Source: Robertkochia flava
GTDB taxonomy: Bacteria > Bacteroidota > Bacteroidia > Flavobacteriales > Flavobacteriaceae
Assembly: GCF_020166515.1 (NCBI RefSeq)
Contig: NZ_JAINZT010000006.1
Span: forward strand, 124,001-188,000
Reading direction: 5' to 3'
Length of the DNA stretch: 64,000 nucleotides
In this document: piece after piece, positions 53,106 to 62,481 of the stretch
Position numbering within the stretch: the stretch's first letter is position 1
Layout: every line of letters starts with the position of its first letter
Made by a program: the position numbers and the translations under genes
The notes under the pieces: generated by a model
Seen by the model: only the letters and a program-made list of their open reading frames with translations
What the model was told of the DNA's origin: nothing
Databases searched by the model: none

Positions 53106-54591
53106 ATTTAGCGGCCTTGCCGTTGGAAGAAGAACTTTCAATAAAAACTCTCAGATCATCATTGGCTTTCTGAAGGTCTTCTGCCCGAAGGTACATCATA
53201 TGGCCACTGCGATACCCCTTAAAACTCAACCGGTCTTTCATCTTTCCGGAAGGGTCCAGTTGCCACATGCTGTATTTGGTATTGAAATAGGTGGTTGCAC
53301 CATCGTAATATCCGGCCTGATATAACACATTGAGATACGGATTCTGTGCCATGGCCTGTCTCAGGTTGTCGCGTGTCTCGTCGTCGTCGTTATTCCACGG
53401 ATGTACCGGACCAAATACATTGTACTTGATGTCTGTATGAAAACCAAGCTCCTGTTGTATATAGTAGTTTATGGCCGGAGTAAATGAATGCAGCCAGGAA
53501 GTAAGTTCAGCACTGTAGTCGGGGGCGTCTCCGGATTCTTTCTTGTCGATACCCAGATACCTGGAATCCAGACGGCCAACGGTGTAACCTTCATCCCTCA
53601 ATAGTTCTTTCCAGAAGAATCCGTTTGGCACCGAAAGGTTGTGTTGCAAAATAACTCCGGCATCAATTCCGGTGTACTTTGCCATTTTTTGAGCAATAGC
53701 CTCGCGTTCTGCGGGCTCAATAAATCCGCCTTTGGCCAGGGCAGGAATAAGTTCGTCTATGGTAAAACGCTCTGATTCCGGTAAGATCTCCAACAAGTCT
53801 TTTTGCTGAAGAGACGGGTCCAGGGCCTTATGATGCCATGCGGCAGCGGTGTAGTAGGGGGTATTCAGGGCTTCTGCCACTGGTCCGCCTCGTCGAAGCA
53901 CCTGGTAGTCGGCAGGTGAAACCATGATCACTCCATTCAGGTACATCCACTCGCTGTTCTGCAGCTCAAGAGCCAGGCCGGCAACACGGGTGCCTCCGTA
54001 ACTCTCCCCGATAATATATTTCGGACTTCGCCACCTGTTGTGTCGGGTTACAAAAGTATTGATCCAATCGGCCAGGTATTTGATGTCTTCATTCACGCCA
54101 AAGAACAATTCTCTCTCCGGCATTTCTCCATCTTTATTAGGGACCATTCTGGAATATCCCGTGTTTACCGGGTTTACATATACAATATCTGCAATGTCCA
54201 GAATGGAATTCGGATTGTCCTTAACACCGTAAGGTTGTACCGGATATCCTTCATCATCAATATTCAGGATCTTAGGCCCGGTGTAGGCCAGGTGCATCCA
54301 AACCGAAGCAGATCCGGGACCTCCGTTAAATGAGATCACTAACGGACGGTTGGCATAATCCTTAAGATCGGTGCGGTAATAATAAGTATGGTAGAGAGTG
54401 GCAATAACCTCTCCGGTTTCATTCCATACCGGTTGGGTACCGGTAGCAGCATTGTACTTTACCTGTTTCCCTTTGATGTTCACCGAATGACTGGTGGTGA
54501 TAAGCGTATCTACAGGAAGTTGAAGATTTTGGGCATTTACACTAACCACCCATAAAAGCGATAATAGCGTATAGAAGGAAATTGTTCTCAT
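53095..54591 (-). CDS. secreted S10 family serine carboxypeptidase
   Basis: 498 residues with a signal peptide (1-20, cut near VNAQ). The S10 pattern is clear: SFNGGPGSASVW (88-98), a VNPVNTGYSR block, nucleophile Ser197 in GESYGG, and C-terminal VLYQAGYYDGATTY and GYRSGHMMYL carrying the Asp and His of the triad. It removes C-terminal residues from peptides outside the cytoplasm. The patatin gene overlaps its 3' end. The spacer to the TIGR02757 gene (54592-54700) shows no clear signal. Confidence 0.9.
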   Translation of the reverse strand: MRTISFYTLLSLLWVVSVNAQNLQLPVDTLITTSHSVNIKGKQVKYNAATGTQPVWNETGEVIATLYHTYYYRTDLKDYANRPLVISFNGGPGSASVWMHLAYTGPKILNIDDEGYPVQPYGVKDNPNSILDIADIVYVNPVNTGYSRMVPNKDGEMPERELFFGVNEDIKYLADWINTFVTRHNRWRSPKYIIGESYGGTRVAGLALELQNSEWMYLNGVIMVSPADYQVLRRGGPVAEALNTPYYTAAAWHHKALDPSLQQKDLLEILPESERFTIDELIPALAKGGFIEPAEREAIAQKMAKYTGIDAGVILQHNLSVPNGFFWKELLRDEGYTVGRLDSRYLGIDKKESGDAPDYSAELTSWLHSFTPAINYYIQQELGFHTDIKYNVFGPVHPWNNDDDETRDNLRQAMAQNPYLNVLYQAGYYDGATTYFNTKYSMWQLDPSGKMKDRLSFKGYRSGHMMYLRAEDLQKANDDLRVFIESSSSNGKAAKYER

Positions 54592-54700
54592 GAAGATTTT
54601 CTTTATTTGGACATAAAAATAGGAATAAAGAAAATCTTACAAAAAAGTAAAGTAAAGAAGTATTTTATACTGCTGAATGCCAGTGATTTAAAGGGGTGTA

Positions 54701-55468
54701 TCAGAACTTTTCAAAAACCCCTAAGCCAAAGAGGGCGAAATCATACCGAACCGGATCCTGTGCATCTAATTTTCGTAAGGAATCATCGAGTTCTATCAAG
54801 GCTTTTGCATCGTTTTGTTTTCTTTTTAACAAGCCCAGTTTTCGGGCCGCTTTACCGGAGTGTACATCCAGCGGACAGGAGAGTTGTGCCGGTGACACCT
54901 GTTTCCAGAGTCCCAGGTCGACCCCTTTATTATCCTGCCTCACCATCCAGCGAAGGAACATATTGATGCGTTTGGCAGAAGATCCTTTTAGCGGGTTGGA
55001 GACGTGCTTTTCGGTACGCTGCAGATGAGGGATCTCGAAAAACCGGCCTCTGAAATCCGCAATGGCTTCCTGGAGGCGGGGAGCATTGCGGTATTCTGAA
55101 AAAACGGACTCTATACCTCCGTATTCGTTATAGATGTGTCTGAGTCCTTTTATGAAGTGTTTGAAATCGTCTCCGTTGTATGTGCGATGAACGAAAGGGG
55201 AGAGCCTTTCCAGGTCTGTTTCCCGGTGCGACATCACAAAGTCAAAAGGGCTGTTCCCTAAAAGTTCCATCATGCGATTCGCATTATTGATGATGCTTTT
55301 GCGGTTTCCCCAGGCAATGGTAGCAGTGAGAAAACCCGCAATCTCCATATCTTCCTTTTGCCGGTATCTGTGAACGATCTGGACAGGATCGGTGTCGATA
55401 AATTCCGGATTGTTGTATTGTGTGGCCTTCTCATCCAGAAAGGCCTTGAGTTCGTTATGGGTAAGCAT
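54701..55468 (-). CDS. TIGR02757 family protein
   Basis: 255 residues matching the TIGR02757 (DUF2400) family of Bacteroidota. It contains the DPVQIVHRYRQKEDMEIAGF block at 27-46, FLRWMVRQDNKGVDLGLW near 170, and the basic helix RKLGLLKRKQND. The family shows a distant likeness to HhH-type DNA glycosylases in its helical layout, but no catalytic function is established. The ATG overlaps the stop of lolD (TAATG), so the two are co-translated. Confidence 0.88.
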   Translation of the reverse strand: MLTHNELKAFLDEKATQYNNPEFIDTDPVQIVHRYRQKEDMEIAGFLTATIAWGNRKSIINNANRMMELLGNSPFDFVMSHRETDLERLSPFVHRTYNGDDFKHFIKGLRHIYNEYGGIESVFSEYRNAPRLQEAIADFRGRFFEIPHLQRTEKHVSNPLKGSSAKRINMFLRWMVRQDNKGVDLGLWKQVSPAQLSCPLDVHSGKAARKLGLLKRKQNDAKALIELDDSLRKLDAQDPVRYDFALFGLGVFEKF

Positions 55469-56160
55469 TACACAGGGACTTCCGCTCGTTCCACCTCCCG
55501 ATTGACAATGCGCCCGTCTACCATGACCAGCTTCCTGTCGGCCATATCTGCGAGTTCATCATTGTGGGTCACAATAACAAAGGTTTGCCCAAATTCGTCC
55601 CTGAGCTCAAAGAAGAGTTTGTGTAACCGGTCTGCACTTTCAGAATCCAGATTCCCGCTGGGTTCATCTGCAAAAACGATATCAGGCTTATTCATCAGGG
55701 CCCTGGCAACTGCAACCCGCTGTTGTTCGCCACCCGATAAGGTTCCCGGTTTGTGGTCGAAGCGATGAGACAACCCCAGGAAGGTCAATAACTCCTTTGC
55801 CCTGGTTTCAGCCTCCTTTCGAGGCGTATTTTTGATAAAGGCCGGGATACATACATTCTCAAGGGCTGTAAATTCGGGAAGTAGTTGATGGAATTGAAAA
55901 ATAAATCCGATATGATCATTCCTGAATTTGGCTAACGCTTTGTCCTTTAAAGGATGTATATCCGTTCCATTTATGCGTATAGAACTATCGTTACGCTTAT
56001 CGGGAGTATCAAGGGTACCCAGAATTTGTAAAAGCGTGGTTTTTCCTGCCCCGGAGGCTCCTACAATAGACACCACCTCCCCCTTGCTGATATGCAGGTC
56101 TACTCCCTTGAGGACTTCAAGAGACCCATAGGTCTTATGGATGTTTTGGGCTATGATCAT
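55468..56160 (-). CDS. lolD: LolD-like ABC transporter ATPase
   Basis: 230 residues, the ATPase of a MacB/LolCDE-type transporter. Walker A is GASGAGKTT near 38-46, then Q-loop, [15 protein letters not shown] signature, Walker [13 protein letters not shown], and a His switch in VTHNDEL. In the Lol system it powers release of lipoproteins from the inner membrane. The partner permease is not adjacent. The start is the ATG at 56160, since the frame's 17 upstream codons are not family-like. It is divergent from msrA. Confidence 0.88.
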   Translation of the reverse strand: MIIAQNIHKTYGSLEVLKGVDLHISKGEVVSIVGASGAGKTTLLQILGTLDTPDKRNDSSIRINGTDIHPLKDKALAKFRNDHIGFIFQFHQLLPEFTALENVCIPAFIKNTPRKEAETRAKELLTFLGLSHRFDHKPGTLSGGEQQRVAVARALMNKPDIVFADEPSGNLDSESADRLHKLFFELRDEFGQTFVIVTHNDELADMADRKLVMVDGRIVNREVERAEVPV

Positions 56161-56286
56161 AATTTCGAATAAAAGTTGCGGAAAAATACGGATTACCGTT
56201 AGAACTGGCAAAATTTACATCTTTTACCCCTGGGTTTTTGCCTGCCAAATAATCGTTAAAGAAGAGATTGTTGTTTAATAATTAAA

Positions 56287-56294
56287 TATATTTG
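56287..56294 (+). promoter_or_regulatory. candidate -7 promoter element for msrA-folE
   Basis: TATATTTG matches TAnnTTTG, 46 bases before the msrA ATG. TTG sequences lie 13-16 bases upstream, slightly closer than the usual -33 spacing. Confidence 0.4.
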
Positions 56295-56339
56295 TTAAAC
56301 AACATTTTGACATTTCAATATTAAGTAACTTTTATTACC

Positions 56340-56888
56340 ATGAATAGAGAAACAGCAATACTTGCAGGCGGATGTTTCTGGTGTACAGAAGCAGTGTTTG
56401 AGAGGCTGGAGGGTGTTTTATCTGTGAGGTCTGGGTATACAGGCGGTTCAATAAAGAATCCTGCCTACAGGGAAATTTGTACAGGCAGAACCGGGCATGC
56501 AGAAGGTGTTATGATCGAGTTTAATCCTGACATTATCAGTTTCAGAGGGCTTCTCGAGATTTTTTTTGCCACCCACGATCCTACAACCTTAAATCGTCAG
56601 GGCAATGATATGGGAACCCAGTATCGCTCTGCAATATTTTGCACAAATTCCAGGCAAATAGAAGAGGCCCGGGAATTTATCAAAATGCTCGGGGAGGAAG
56701 GAGTCTTTGAGAATAAGATCGTTACCACTATCGAAGAGGCAGGCCCGTTTTACGAGGCTGAAGACTATCACCAGGATTATTACAGGCTTCATAAGGAACA
56801 ACCTTACTGCAGGATAATTATAGACCCGAAGATCAAAAAATTAAAACAACATTACGCTAATAAATTAAAAACCACCCATGCCTTATAA
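56340..56888 (+). CDS. msrA: peptide-methionine (S)-S-oxide reductase
   Basis: Repairs oxidised methionine in proteins using thioredoxin. The 182-residue protein has the catalytic GGCFWCTE motif (Cys12), the [15 protein letters not shown] region, [10 protein letters not shown] and the [16 protein letters not shown] block. No MsrB domain is fused and no signal peptide is present, so it acts in the cytoplasm. Its 3' end overlaps the folE start by 11 bases. Confidence 0.95.
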   Translation: MNRETAILAGGCFWCTEAVFERLEGVLSVRSGYTGGSIKNPAYREICTGRTGHAEGVMIEFNPDIISFRGLLEIFFATHDPTTLNRQGNDMGTQYRSAIFCTNSRQIEEAREFIKMLGEEGVFENKIVTTIEEAGPFYEAEDYHQDYYRLHKEQPYCRIIIDPKIKKLKQHYANKLKTTHAL

Positions 56889-57474
56889 AAACTTTGAGGA
56901 ATATAACATTAAGATAACGGAAGAAGTCAAAGACCGTTATCGTCACATCATTACGGAATTAGGGGAAGATGCCGATCGTGAGGGGTTAGCCAACACTCCT
57001 GAGCGCGCTGCCAAAGCCATGCAATTTCTAACCCAGGGGTACTACCAGGATGCCTCGGCCATTCTTAAAAGTGCCATGTTCAAGGAAAGTTACAACGAGA
57101 TGGTTATCGTAAAGGATATAGAGATCTACTCGTTGTGTGAACACCATATGCTCCCTTTTTTCGGGAAAGCTCACATTGCCTATATACCAGATGGTTATAT
57201 TGTGGGGTTAAGCAAACTCCCGAGAATTGTAGATGTCTACGCAAGAAGACTTCAGGTTCAGGAAAGGCTCACGCATGATATTCTGGAGTGCATTAATCAA
57301 ACCCTAAAACCAAAAGGCGTTGCAGTTGTTATCGAGGCGGCCCACATGTGTATGATGATGCGGGGCGTTCAAAAGCAAAATTCGGTAACCACCACTTCAG
57401 GATTCCGGGGTCAGTTTGAAAAAATAGAAACGCGGAATGAATTTCTAAAGCTCATTAGCTCTCATCTTACCTGA
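56878..57474 (+). CDS. folE: GTP cyclohydrolase I
   Basis: Converts GTP to 7,8-dihydroneopterin triphosphate, the first step of folate (and pterin) synthesis. The 198-residue protein has zinc ligands in [12 protein letters not shown], the substrate loop [10 protein letters not shown], and the second Cys in [12 protein letters not shown]. It starts inside the end of msrA, so the two are translationally coupled. The downstream gene at 57529 is 54 bases away. Confidence 0.96.
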   Translation: MPYKNFEEYNIKITEEVKDRYRHIITELGEDADREGLANTPERAAKAMQFLTQGYYQDASAILKSAMFKESYNEMVIVKDIEIYSLCEHHMLPFFGKAHIAYIPDGYIVGLSKLPRIVDVYARRLQVQERLTHDILECINQTLKPKGVAVVIEAAHMCMMMRGVQKQNSVTTTSGFRGQFEKIETRNEFLKLISSHLT

Positions 57475-57528
57475 TCGTACAAGATAGGAGGGTTTTTATT
57501 TCTGCTGATTTTTGCCTTACTTGGAAAA

Positions 57529-57804
57529 ATGAAATACGGAAAACTGGTATTAAGTATTATTCTTGACCTTGTGGGTATGGGGTCTTATCTCTATCCAGGC
57601 ATAGGGGAGGGGGCAGATTTGATCTGGGCGCCATTGGCCGGTTTTCTCATCACCCGGATGTACCCGGACCGTAGTGGTAAAATTGGTGGGTTAATAGGGT
57701 TTGTGGAAGAACTAATTCCGGGAATGGATGTGATCCCCACCTTTACCCTAATGTGGATCTACACCTACGTTTACAAACGTAAAGAAATCGGCGAGGTTTC
57801 CTGA
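57529..57804 (+). CDS. small membrane protein of unknown function
   Basis: 91 residues with two to three hydrophobic segments (KLVLSIILDLVGMGSYL, LIWAPLAGFLI, IPTFTLMWIYTYVY). Charged residues lie between them (YPDRSGKIGG) and at the C-terminus. I do not recognise a named family with certainty. It follows folE in the same direction and may be the last gene of that unit; it is convergent with the DUF6787-like gene (5-base gap). Confidence 0.65.
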   Translation: MKYGKLVLSIILDLVGMGSYLYPGIGEGADLIWAPLAGFLITRMYPDRSGKIGGLIGFVEELIPGMDVIPTFTLMWIYTYVYKRKEIGEVS

Positions 57805-57809
57805 GTGAT

Positions 57810-58106
57810 TTATTTGATTTTGATCCCAAACCGGGATAACATCTTCTTTTCAAAATTCCAGAAAAAGGAAAATTGCCCGAACAACCATCCGAATACCACC
57901 AGCAACACCTGGTAAACAGGAAATATGACAAAGATCCTTACGGGCCAGTAGATCCAGGCATTGGTTGTTTCCTGGTCGAGTCCCATAAAGTGTGTTACCG
58001 GGCTGGCTAATTTTGCTGCAGTGGATCCTGTGATCGCAAATACCACAAAAACAACGAAAAGTTGAAAATTAGAATCAATTCCCCAGCGTTCTTTTAATTT
58101 CTTCAT
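57810..58106 (-). CDS. DUF6787-like small membrane protein
   Basis: 98 residues. A basic N-terminus (MKKLKERWGIDSN) is followed by a hydrophobic helix (QLFVVFVVFAITGSTAAKLA) and a second one (IFVIFPVYQVLLVVFGWLFG), with an aromatic and basic C-terminus. It resembles the Bacteroidota family DUF6787; function unknown. The start is the ATG at 58106. It lies 29 bases after the DUF6146-like gene on the same strand. Confidence 0.65.
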   Translation of the reverse strand: MKKLKERWGIDSNFQLFVVFVVFAITGSTAAKLASPVTHFMGLDQETTNAWIYWPVRIFVIFPVYQVLLVVFGWLFGQFSFFWNFEKKMLSRFGIKIK

Positions 58107-58135
58107 GCCTTTAATTTTCCGGCTGCAAATATAAG

Positions 58136-58597
58136 TCAATTTATTCTTGGATAAAAAGGGCCGAGGCGTTGATTGTACTTCCGTAGGAAATACAGGAAAT
58201 AATTAAACAACATATAATTCACCTCGTAACCATAATCGGTAGAGGGATCATAATTTATGGGAAACATATAAAGGTTAGGGTCATAGGTCTGGGGTTGCAT
58301 GACCCGGTTATTCCAATTTGTAACGAAAATATTGTTGCGGTTTTCCATAAAATTCTGAGAATAATAGCCGCGGGGTTGCGCTATTCTGTTGAGCCATGGA
58401 TAAAATCCGGGATCCATGATGATGATGTCATATTCTGTGGAATCATTTCCGATCCGCACCGTATCCTGACCCTCAGATTCGAAAATCTCCTGCTCTTCTG
58501 GGGTGATTTCTAAATCCTTATTGCTGTTCTGGCTTTTACCTCCGGAACAGGCTGTGATCAGGGCAATGATGAAGATCGAAATTAAAAACGTTCTCAT
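58136..58597 (-). CDS. DUF6146-like lipoprotein
   Basis: 153 residues with a lipoprotein signal peptide ending at Cys17 (LITACSGG). The mature part has an acidic segment (EITPEEQEIFESEG), then a Tyr/Asn-rich domain including YYSQNFMENRNNIFV and GYEVNYMLFNYFLYFL, which fits the DUF6146 family of Bacteroidota. Function unknown. The start is the ATG at 58597; the frame runs further upstream but only as unrelated sequence. It shares a strand with the DUF6787-like gene and may be co-transcribed. Confidence 0.7.
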   Translation of the reverse strand: MRTFLISIFIIALITACSGGKSQNSNKDLEITPEEQEIFESEGQDTVRIGNDSTEYDIIIMDPGFYPWLNRIAQPRGYYSQNFMENRNNIFVTNWNNRVMQPQTYDPNLYMFPINYDPSTDYGYEVNYMLFNYFLYFLRKYNQRLGPFYPRIN

Positions 58598-58682
58598 AGC
58601 TTTAACGTACTTTATCTTAAGATACAAAAAAGAAAGCTCACCACACGAATCTCCACCCCTGATTACATGATATATGCAGGTG

Positions 58683-59315
58683 TTATCCAAACAAACCCTC
58701 GATCAGGCCGGAGAGTCCACCTTGTTTTTTCCCGGAGCCCACTATCATATCACTAACATCGTCCAATATGCTTCCATCTCCATCCTTATCGAGTAGAGAC
58801 ATAAGTAAATTTTGATTTTGTTTGGGTTGCCCGCCAAGCATACTCGCCAGCAAAGTATTCAGCTGGTCGGGATTACTGATCTGATTCCTCCGCTTTTGTC
58901 GTCCCAGCATACCAAGCAGGATAGGAGCAAGGGTCATCATCATTTTAGAAATATCCCTTGTGTTTAATCCACTTCGCCTGCTCAGTTCATTTTCCATTTC
59001 CGGAGTGCTTTGCCCGAAGATATGCCCAAGGATCCCTGCTCCGTCTTTAAGGATTTCTTCGTTGACCCCGCCCTGGAAAAGCCCGTCCAGGTCGTCCAGT
59101 ATTCTCCCGTCATGCCGCTCCGTATTGAGGGCATCGAGCAGGCCACCGGCCTTTTCCGGAGATTTGGCATTCTTCTTTAGGGCGCCCATGATCAGCGGCA
59201 TGGCCATACCGGTAAATTCTGCTGCCCGGGCCTGATCTACTCCTGTTTCATTACTCAATCCTCCGATGATTTGTTTTCCTAAATCACTTTCCAGCAAACT
59301 CACCAATCCTGCCAT
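58683..59315 (-). CDS. DUF937 domain protein
   Basis: 210 residues matching the DUF937/YidB-like pattern: repeated helical segments with GMAMPLIMGALKKNAKSPEKAGGLLDAL and KMMMTLAPILLGMLG. A C-terminal DGDGSILDD-type acidic loop and a Gly-rich end (GLSGLIEGLFG) follow. A homologous pair of segments (residues 1-95 and 100-190) suggests internal duplication. No signal peptide. Function unknown. The start is the ATG at 59315, since the frame upstream continues only into serA sequence. Confidence 0.78.
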   Translation of the reverse strand: MAGLVSLLESDLGKQIIGGLSNETGVDQARAAEFTGMAMPLIMGALKKNAKSPEKAGGLLDALNTERHDGRILDDLDGLFQGGVNEEILKDGAGILGHIFGQSTPEMENELSRRSGLNTRDISKMMMTLAPILLGMLGRQKRRNQISNPDQLNTLLASMLGGQPKQNQNLLMSLLDKDGDGSILDDVSDMIVGSGKKQGGLSGLIEGLFG

Positions 59316-59409
59316 GATGTATAGTTTTAAAATATTGGAAATCCAAGTTTTAAGATACAAAAAAGCCCCCAAATTAATGGAGGCTTCAGAAATGCGGGTA
59401 TTTAAAGCC

Positions 59410-60363
59410 TTATTTTTTAAGTAATTCCGTGATCTGAGTAGCCAGCTCTGTACCAATGCGGTCCTGTGCCTCATCTGTAGCAGCCCCGATATGGGGCGTA
59501 AGAGAGACTTTTGGGTGCATAAGTACCCTGATGGCCGGAGTGGGTTCATTTTCGAATACATCCAACCCTGCAAATCCCAGGAGGCCATTATCCAGGGCGT
59601 CAACCATAGCGACCTCATCGATCACACCGCCCCTGGCTGCATTAATAAGTCCGGCTCCCTTCTTCATGATCTTGAATTCTTTTTCTCCGATCACATAGTC
59701 TTTCTGGGCAGGGACGTGCAGGCTGATAAAATCGGCATTTTTCAGGACTTCTTCCTTAGAAACAGTTTTGATATTAAACTGTACTTTTTGTCCGTCATAA
59801 AAGGATAATTCAAGGTTTACCTCTTCGATAAAGGGATCAAAAGCGATAACCTTCATGCCAAGGCCCAGGGCGATTCTGGCAGTTTCCTGTCCGATCCTTC
59901 CAATTCCGATAATTCCCATGGTTTTTCCGCGTAATTCCGAACCGCGGGCATAGGCTTTTTTGAGCTGGCCGAATTTACTCTCTCCTTCCAGAGGCATATT
60001 TCTGTTGGCATCATACAGGTATCGTACACCTCCAAAAAGGTGGGCGAAAACCAGTTCTGCAACAGAAGAGGAGGAGGCAGCAGGGGTATTGATCACATGT
60101 AGCCCTTTACTGCGGGCATAATCCACATCAATATTATCCATTCCAACACCACCACGTCCGATAATTTTTAAAACAGGGCAGGCATCTATCAGATCCTTAC
60201 GCACCTTGGTGGCACTGCGCACCAATAGAACGCCCACTTCATGTTCATTGATGAAATTTTCCAGTTGTTCCTGTGCCACCGTAGTGGTGATCACTTCAAA
60301 TCCGGCATCTTCAAGAGCTTTTTGTCCGCTGGTTGAAATCCCGTCGTTGGCTAAAATTTTCAT
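59410..60363 (-). CDS. serA: D-3-phosphoglycerate dehydrogenase (short form, no ACT domain)
   Basis: Oxidises 3-phosphoglycerate to 3-phosphohydroxypyruvate for serine synthesis. The 317-residue protein has the D-isomer 2-hydroxyacid dehydrogenase layout: Rossmann motif GIIGIGRIGQE near 145-155, the Arg in NAARGGVID, and the catalytic His in TPHIGAATDEAQ. The C-terminal ACT domain that gives serine feedback in other bacteria is missing. The start is the ATG at 60363. It lies 37 bases after serC on the same strand. The supply of phosphoserine is relevant to the cysteate synthase at 20.2 kb. Confidence 0.92.
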   Translation of the reverse strand: MKILANDGISTSGQKALEDAGFEVITTTVAQEQLENFINEHEVGVLLVRSATKVRKDLIDACPVLKIIGRGGVGMDNIDVDYARSKGLHVINTPAASSSSVAELVFAHLFGGVRYLYDANRNMPLEGESKFGQLKKAYARGSELRGKTMGIIGIGRIGQETARIALGLGMKVIAFDPFIEEVNLELSFYDGQKVQFNIKTVSKEEVLKNADFISLHVPAQKDYVIGEKEFKIMKKGAGLINAARGGVIDEVAMVDALDNGLLGFAGLDVFENEPTPAIRVLMHPKVSLTPHIGAATDEAQDRIGTELATQITELLKK

Positions 60364-60400
60364 GCTGTATTGTACTTCTCTTTTGATTATTACTTTACTA

Positions 60401-61465
60401 TCAGGCTTTGTTTTCAAGCTCCCGCATTACGTCTGCGAGTACCTGTACGCTTTCTGTTTCCATGGCGTTATACATGGAGGCGCGGTAGCCCCCAACACTC
60501 CTGTGACCGTTAATACCGTTAAGTCCGGCCTCTTTTGCCATTTCGTCAAAAACAGGTTTTAATCCTTCATCAGTAAGGTTAAAGGTCGCATTCATGACTG
60601 AACGGTCCTCCTTTTCAGCAAACCCTTTGAACAAGGGGTTTCTGTCGATCTCATTATAGATGATCTCCGCTTTGCGGTTGTTGTGCTCTTCAATGGTTTT
60701 TATTCCGCCAAGCGTTTTGAGCCATCTCATGGTAAGCATGGATACATAAACGGAGAATACCGGAGGGGTGTTAAACATACTTTCTTTTGAGATGTGCTGG
60801 CGATAATCGATCATGGAAGGTATCGGGCGGGATACTTTACCCAGGATATCTTCTTTGATCACCACCAATACGGTTCCGGCAGGTCCCATATTTTTCTGAG
60901 CCCCGGCATAGATCAGGGAGAACTTCGAAAAGTCTATGGATCTGGAAAAAATATCGGAACTCATATCCGCTACCATGGGTACAGCTGTTTCCGGAAACGA
61001 CTTCATCTGGGTTCCGAAAATGGTGTTATTACTGGTGCAGTGAAAATAATCGGCATCTTCTGGCACTACATAACCTTTCGGGATATAATTAAAATTGGCA
61101 TCAGCGGAAGAAGCTACTTCTGTAACCTCTCCAAAGAATTTTGCCTCTTTAAGCGCCTTAGCAGCCCAGGTTCCGGTATTGAGATAAGCCGCCTTGTTTT
61201 CCAACAGATTATAGGCAACATTGAGAAACTGCATGCTTGCTCCTCCCTGTAAAAACAATGCTTTATATCCCTTTCCTTCCAATCCGAGTAGTTCCAGGGC
61301 CAGGGCCTGAGCCTCCTCCATTACGGCAATGAATTCCTTACTGCGGTGAGAGATCTCAAGGATAGACAGGTCTATCCCGTTAAAGTTCAAAACTGCCTTT
61401 GAGGCTTCCTGAAATACCGTCTGAGGTAAGATACATGGACCGGCACTGAAGTTGTGTTTTTTCAT
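60401..61465 (-). CDS. serC: phosphoserine aminotransferase
   Basis: A PLP enzyme that turns 3-phosphohydroxypyruvate plus glutamate into O-phosphoserine. The 354-residue protein has the N-terminus [13 protein letters not shown], the phosphate-binding SHRSKEF block, [11 protein letters not shown] and the Schiff-base Lys in [12 protein letters not shown]. It is upstream of serA in the same operon. O-phosphoserine is also the expected co-substrate, with sulfite, for cysteate synthase in sulfonolipid synthesis, linking this operon to the 20-24 kb cluster by metabolism. Confidence 0.95.
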   Translation of the reverse strand: MKKHNFSAGPCILPQTVFQEASKAVLNFNGIDLSILEISHRSKEFIAVMEEAQALALELLGLEGKGYKALFLQGGASMQFLNVAYNLLENKAAYLNTGTWAAKALKEAKFFGEVTEVASSADANFNYIPKGYVVPEDADYFHCTSNNTIFGTQMKSFPETAVPMVADMSSDIFSRSIDFSKFSLIYAGAQKNMGPAGTVLVVIKEDILGKVSRPIPSMIDYRQHISKESMFNTPPVFSVYVSMLTMRWLKTLGGIKTIEEHNNRKAEIIYNEIDRNPLFKGFAEKEDRSVMNATFNLTDEGLKPVFDEMAKEAGLNGINGHRSVGGYRASMYNAMETESVQVLADVMRELENKA

Positions 61466-61662
61466 AGAAATAAATGGTCAGTTGTGTGTTAAAGACGAAT
61501 ACAAAGTTGCATATAATTGCTTGAATAGCCTTGAAGAAAAATCATAATTTTAGTTCTATATTCCAGAGGATTGTTATCAATATTTCAATAGATTAATAAA
61601 AAAATTGTCAGAATAATAATACAGAACGAAAAACTCCTTTTAGTTTTTAATTTTTACCTGAA

Positions 61663-61706
61663 ACAAAAAACCGGAATGCTGCAAAAAACAGCAAACCGGT
61701 CTTTTC
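61663..61706 (-). terminator. terminator of the 172-residue secreted protein gene
   Basis: ACCGG..GCTG pairs with CAGC..CCGGT (about 61669-61699), and on the minus strand a T-run follows. A second perfect hairpin, TTCCATTC/GAATGGAA, lies at 61718-61737 between it and the stop codon. The rest of 61466-61660 shows no gene. Confidence 0.65.
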
Positions 61707-61747
61707 TTTTTAAAGATTTCCATTCAGACGAATGGAAGGGACTCTTG

Positions 61748-62266
61748 TTAATGATCGAATTTCTGAAGATCGACAATAACCACTTTATTATTATCTCCGT
61801 TTTTTAAATACATTTTAAATTCCCTTTTTATCAACTGGTCGTCTTTAAACACGGATTTGTACTGGTTTTTATCAATCTGCCATCCTGTATTTTCATTGTA
61901 GACCTGGTCTCTTACGGGTTTTGGTATGGCGATGTTTTTATATCGCTCTGAACACACAGAGATATCTCCATTTTCATCATAAACGGCATACATATATCCT
62001 TTGTTGGATATAAACTCCACTACATAATCTGTCTGGGTGATATTTGTGATATGGGTCAGGGAAAATGGATTGTGCTCCAGATCATAGCGCGCAGCCAAGG
62101 CTTCCATATCCCGTGCGATGTCCGGGGTATATTCATCCTGAACAGTACTCAGAAATTTTTCATTCTTTGCAGACACGACTACATCTTCAAGTTCTACGGG
62201 GACTTCCTGTGCGGTGACGATCCCGATGGTCAGGATCGCTAACATGCTTACTACTAAAGTTTTCAT
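61748..62266 (-). CDS. secreted protein of unknown function, paralogue A
   Basis: 172 residues with a signal peptide (MKTLVVSMLAILTIGIVTAQ), then the block PVELEDVVVSAKNEKFL, a central YVVEFISNKGYMYAVYDENGD beta region and a Lys-rich end. The layout (repeated strand pairs, YD.NG.I) recalls PepSY/BLIP-like folds common in small flavobacterial secreted proteins, some misnamed as nucleotidyltransferases. The neighbouring gene at 62482 is a clear paralogue. Function unknown. Confidence 0.7.
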   Translation of the reverse strand: MKTLVVSMLAILTIGIVTAQEVPVELEDVVVSAKNEKFLSTVQDEYTPDIARDMEALAARYDLEHNPFSLTHITNITQTDYVVEFISNKGYMYAVYDENGDISVCSERYKNIAIPKPVRDQVYNENTGWQIDKNQYKSVFKDDQLIKREFKMYLKNGDNNKVVIVDLQKFDH

Positions 62267-62481
62267 TGTAATTGGGTTTTAAAGGTTATTGATTGGATAT
62301 CTCAATTTTTGAGATCCACATGGTAATAGGGAACCAGCAGGGTGTCTTATTTATTTTAATCCATTACATGTACCACAACAGTTCCGGGTTTCCTTAAACA
62401 GGGAAAGGAATCCTGTTGGTGCAGAATTCCGGTCCCTCCTGATTATTGGTTGTTTACGGATGTGTTAAAGAAATCAGGAAG

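Noticed and set aside
62430-62480. Long-range hairpin TCCTGATT/AATCAGGA between the paralogous genes as a riboswitch or terminator
   Set aside because: The loop is about 26 bases, no T-run follows and nothing in the sequence matches a known riboswitch.
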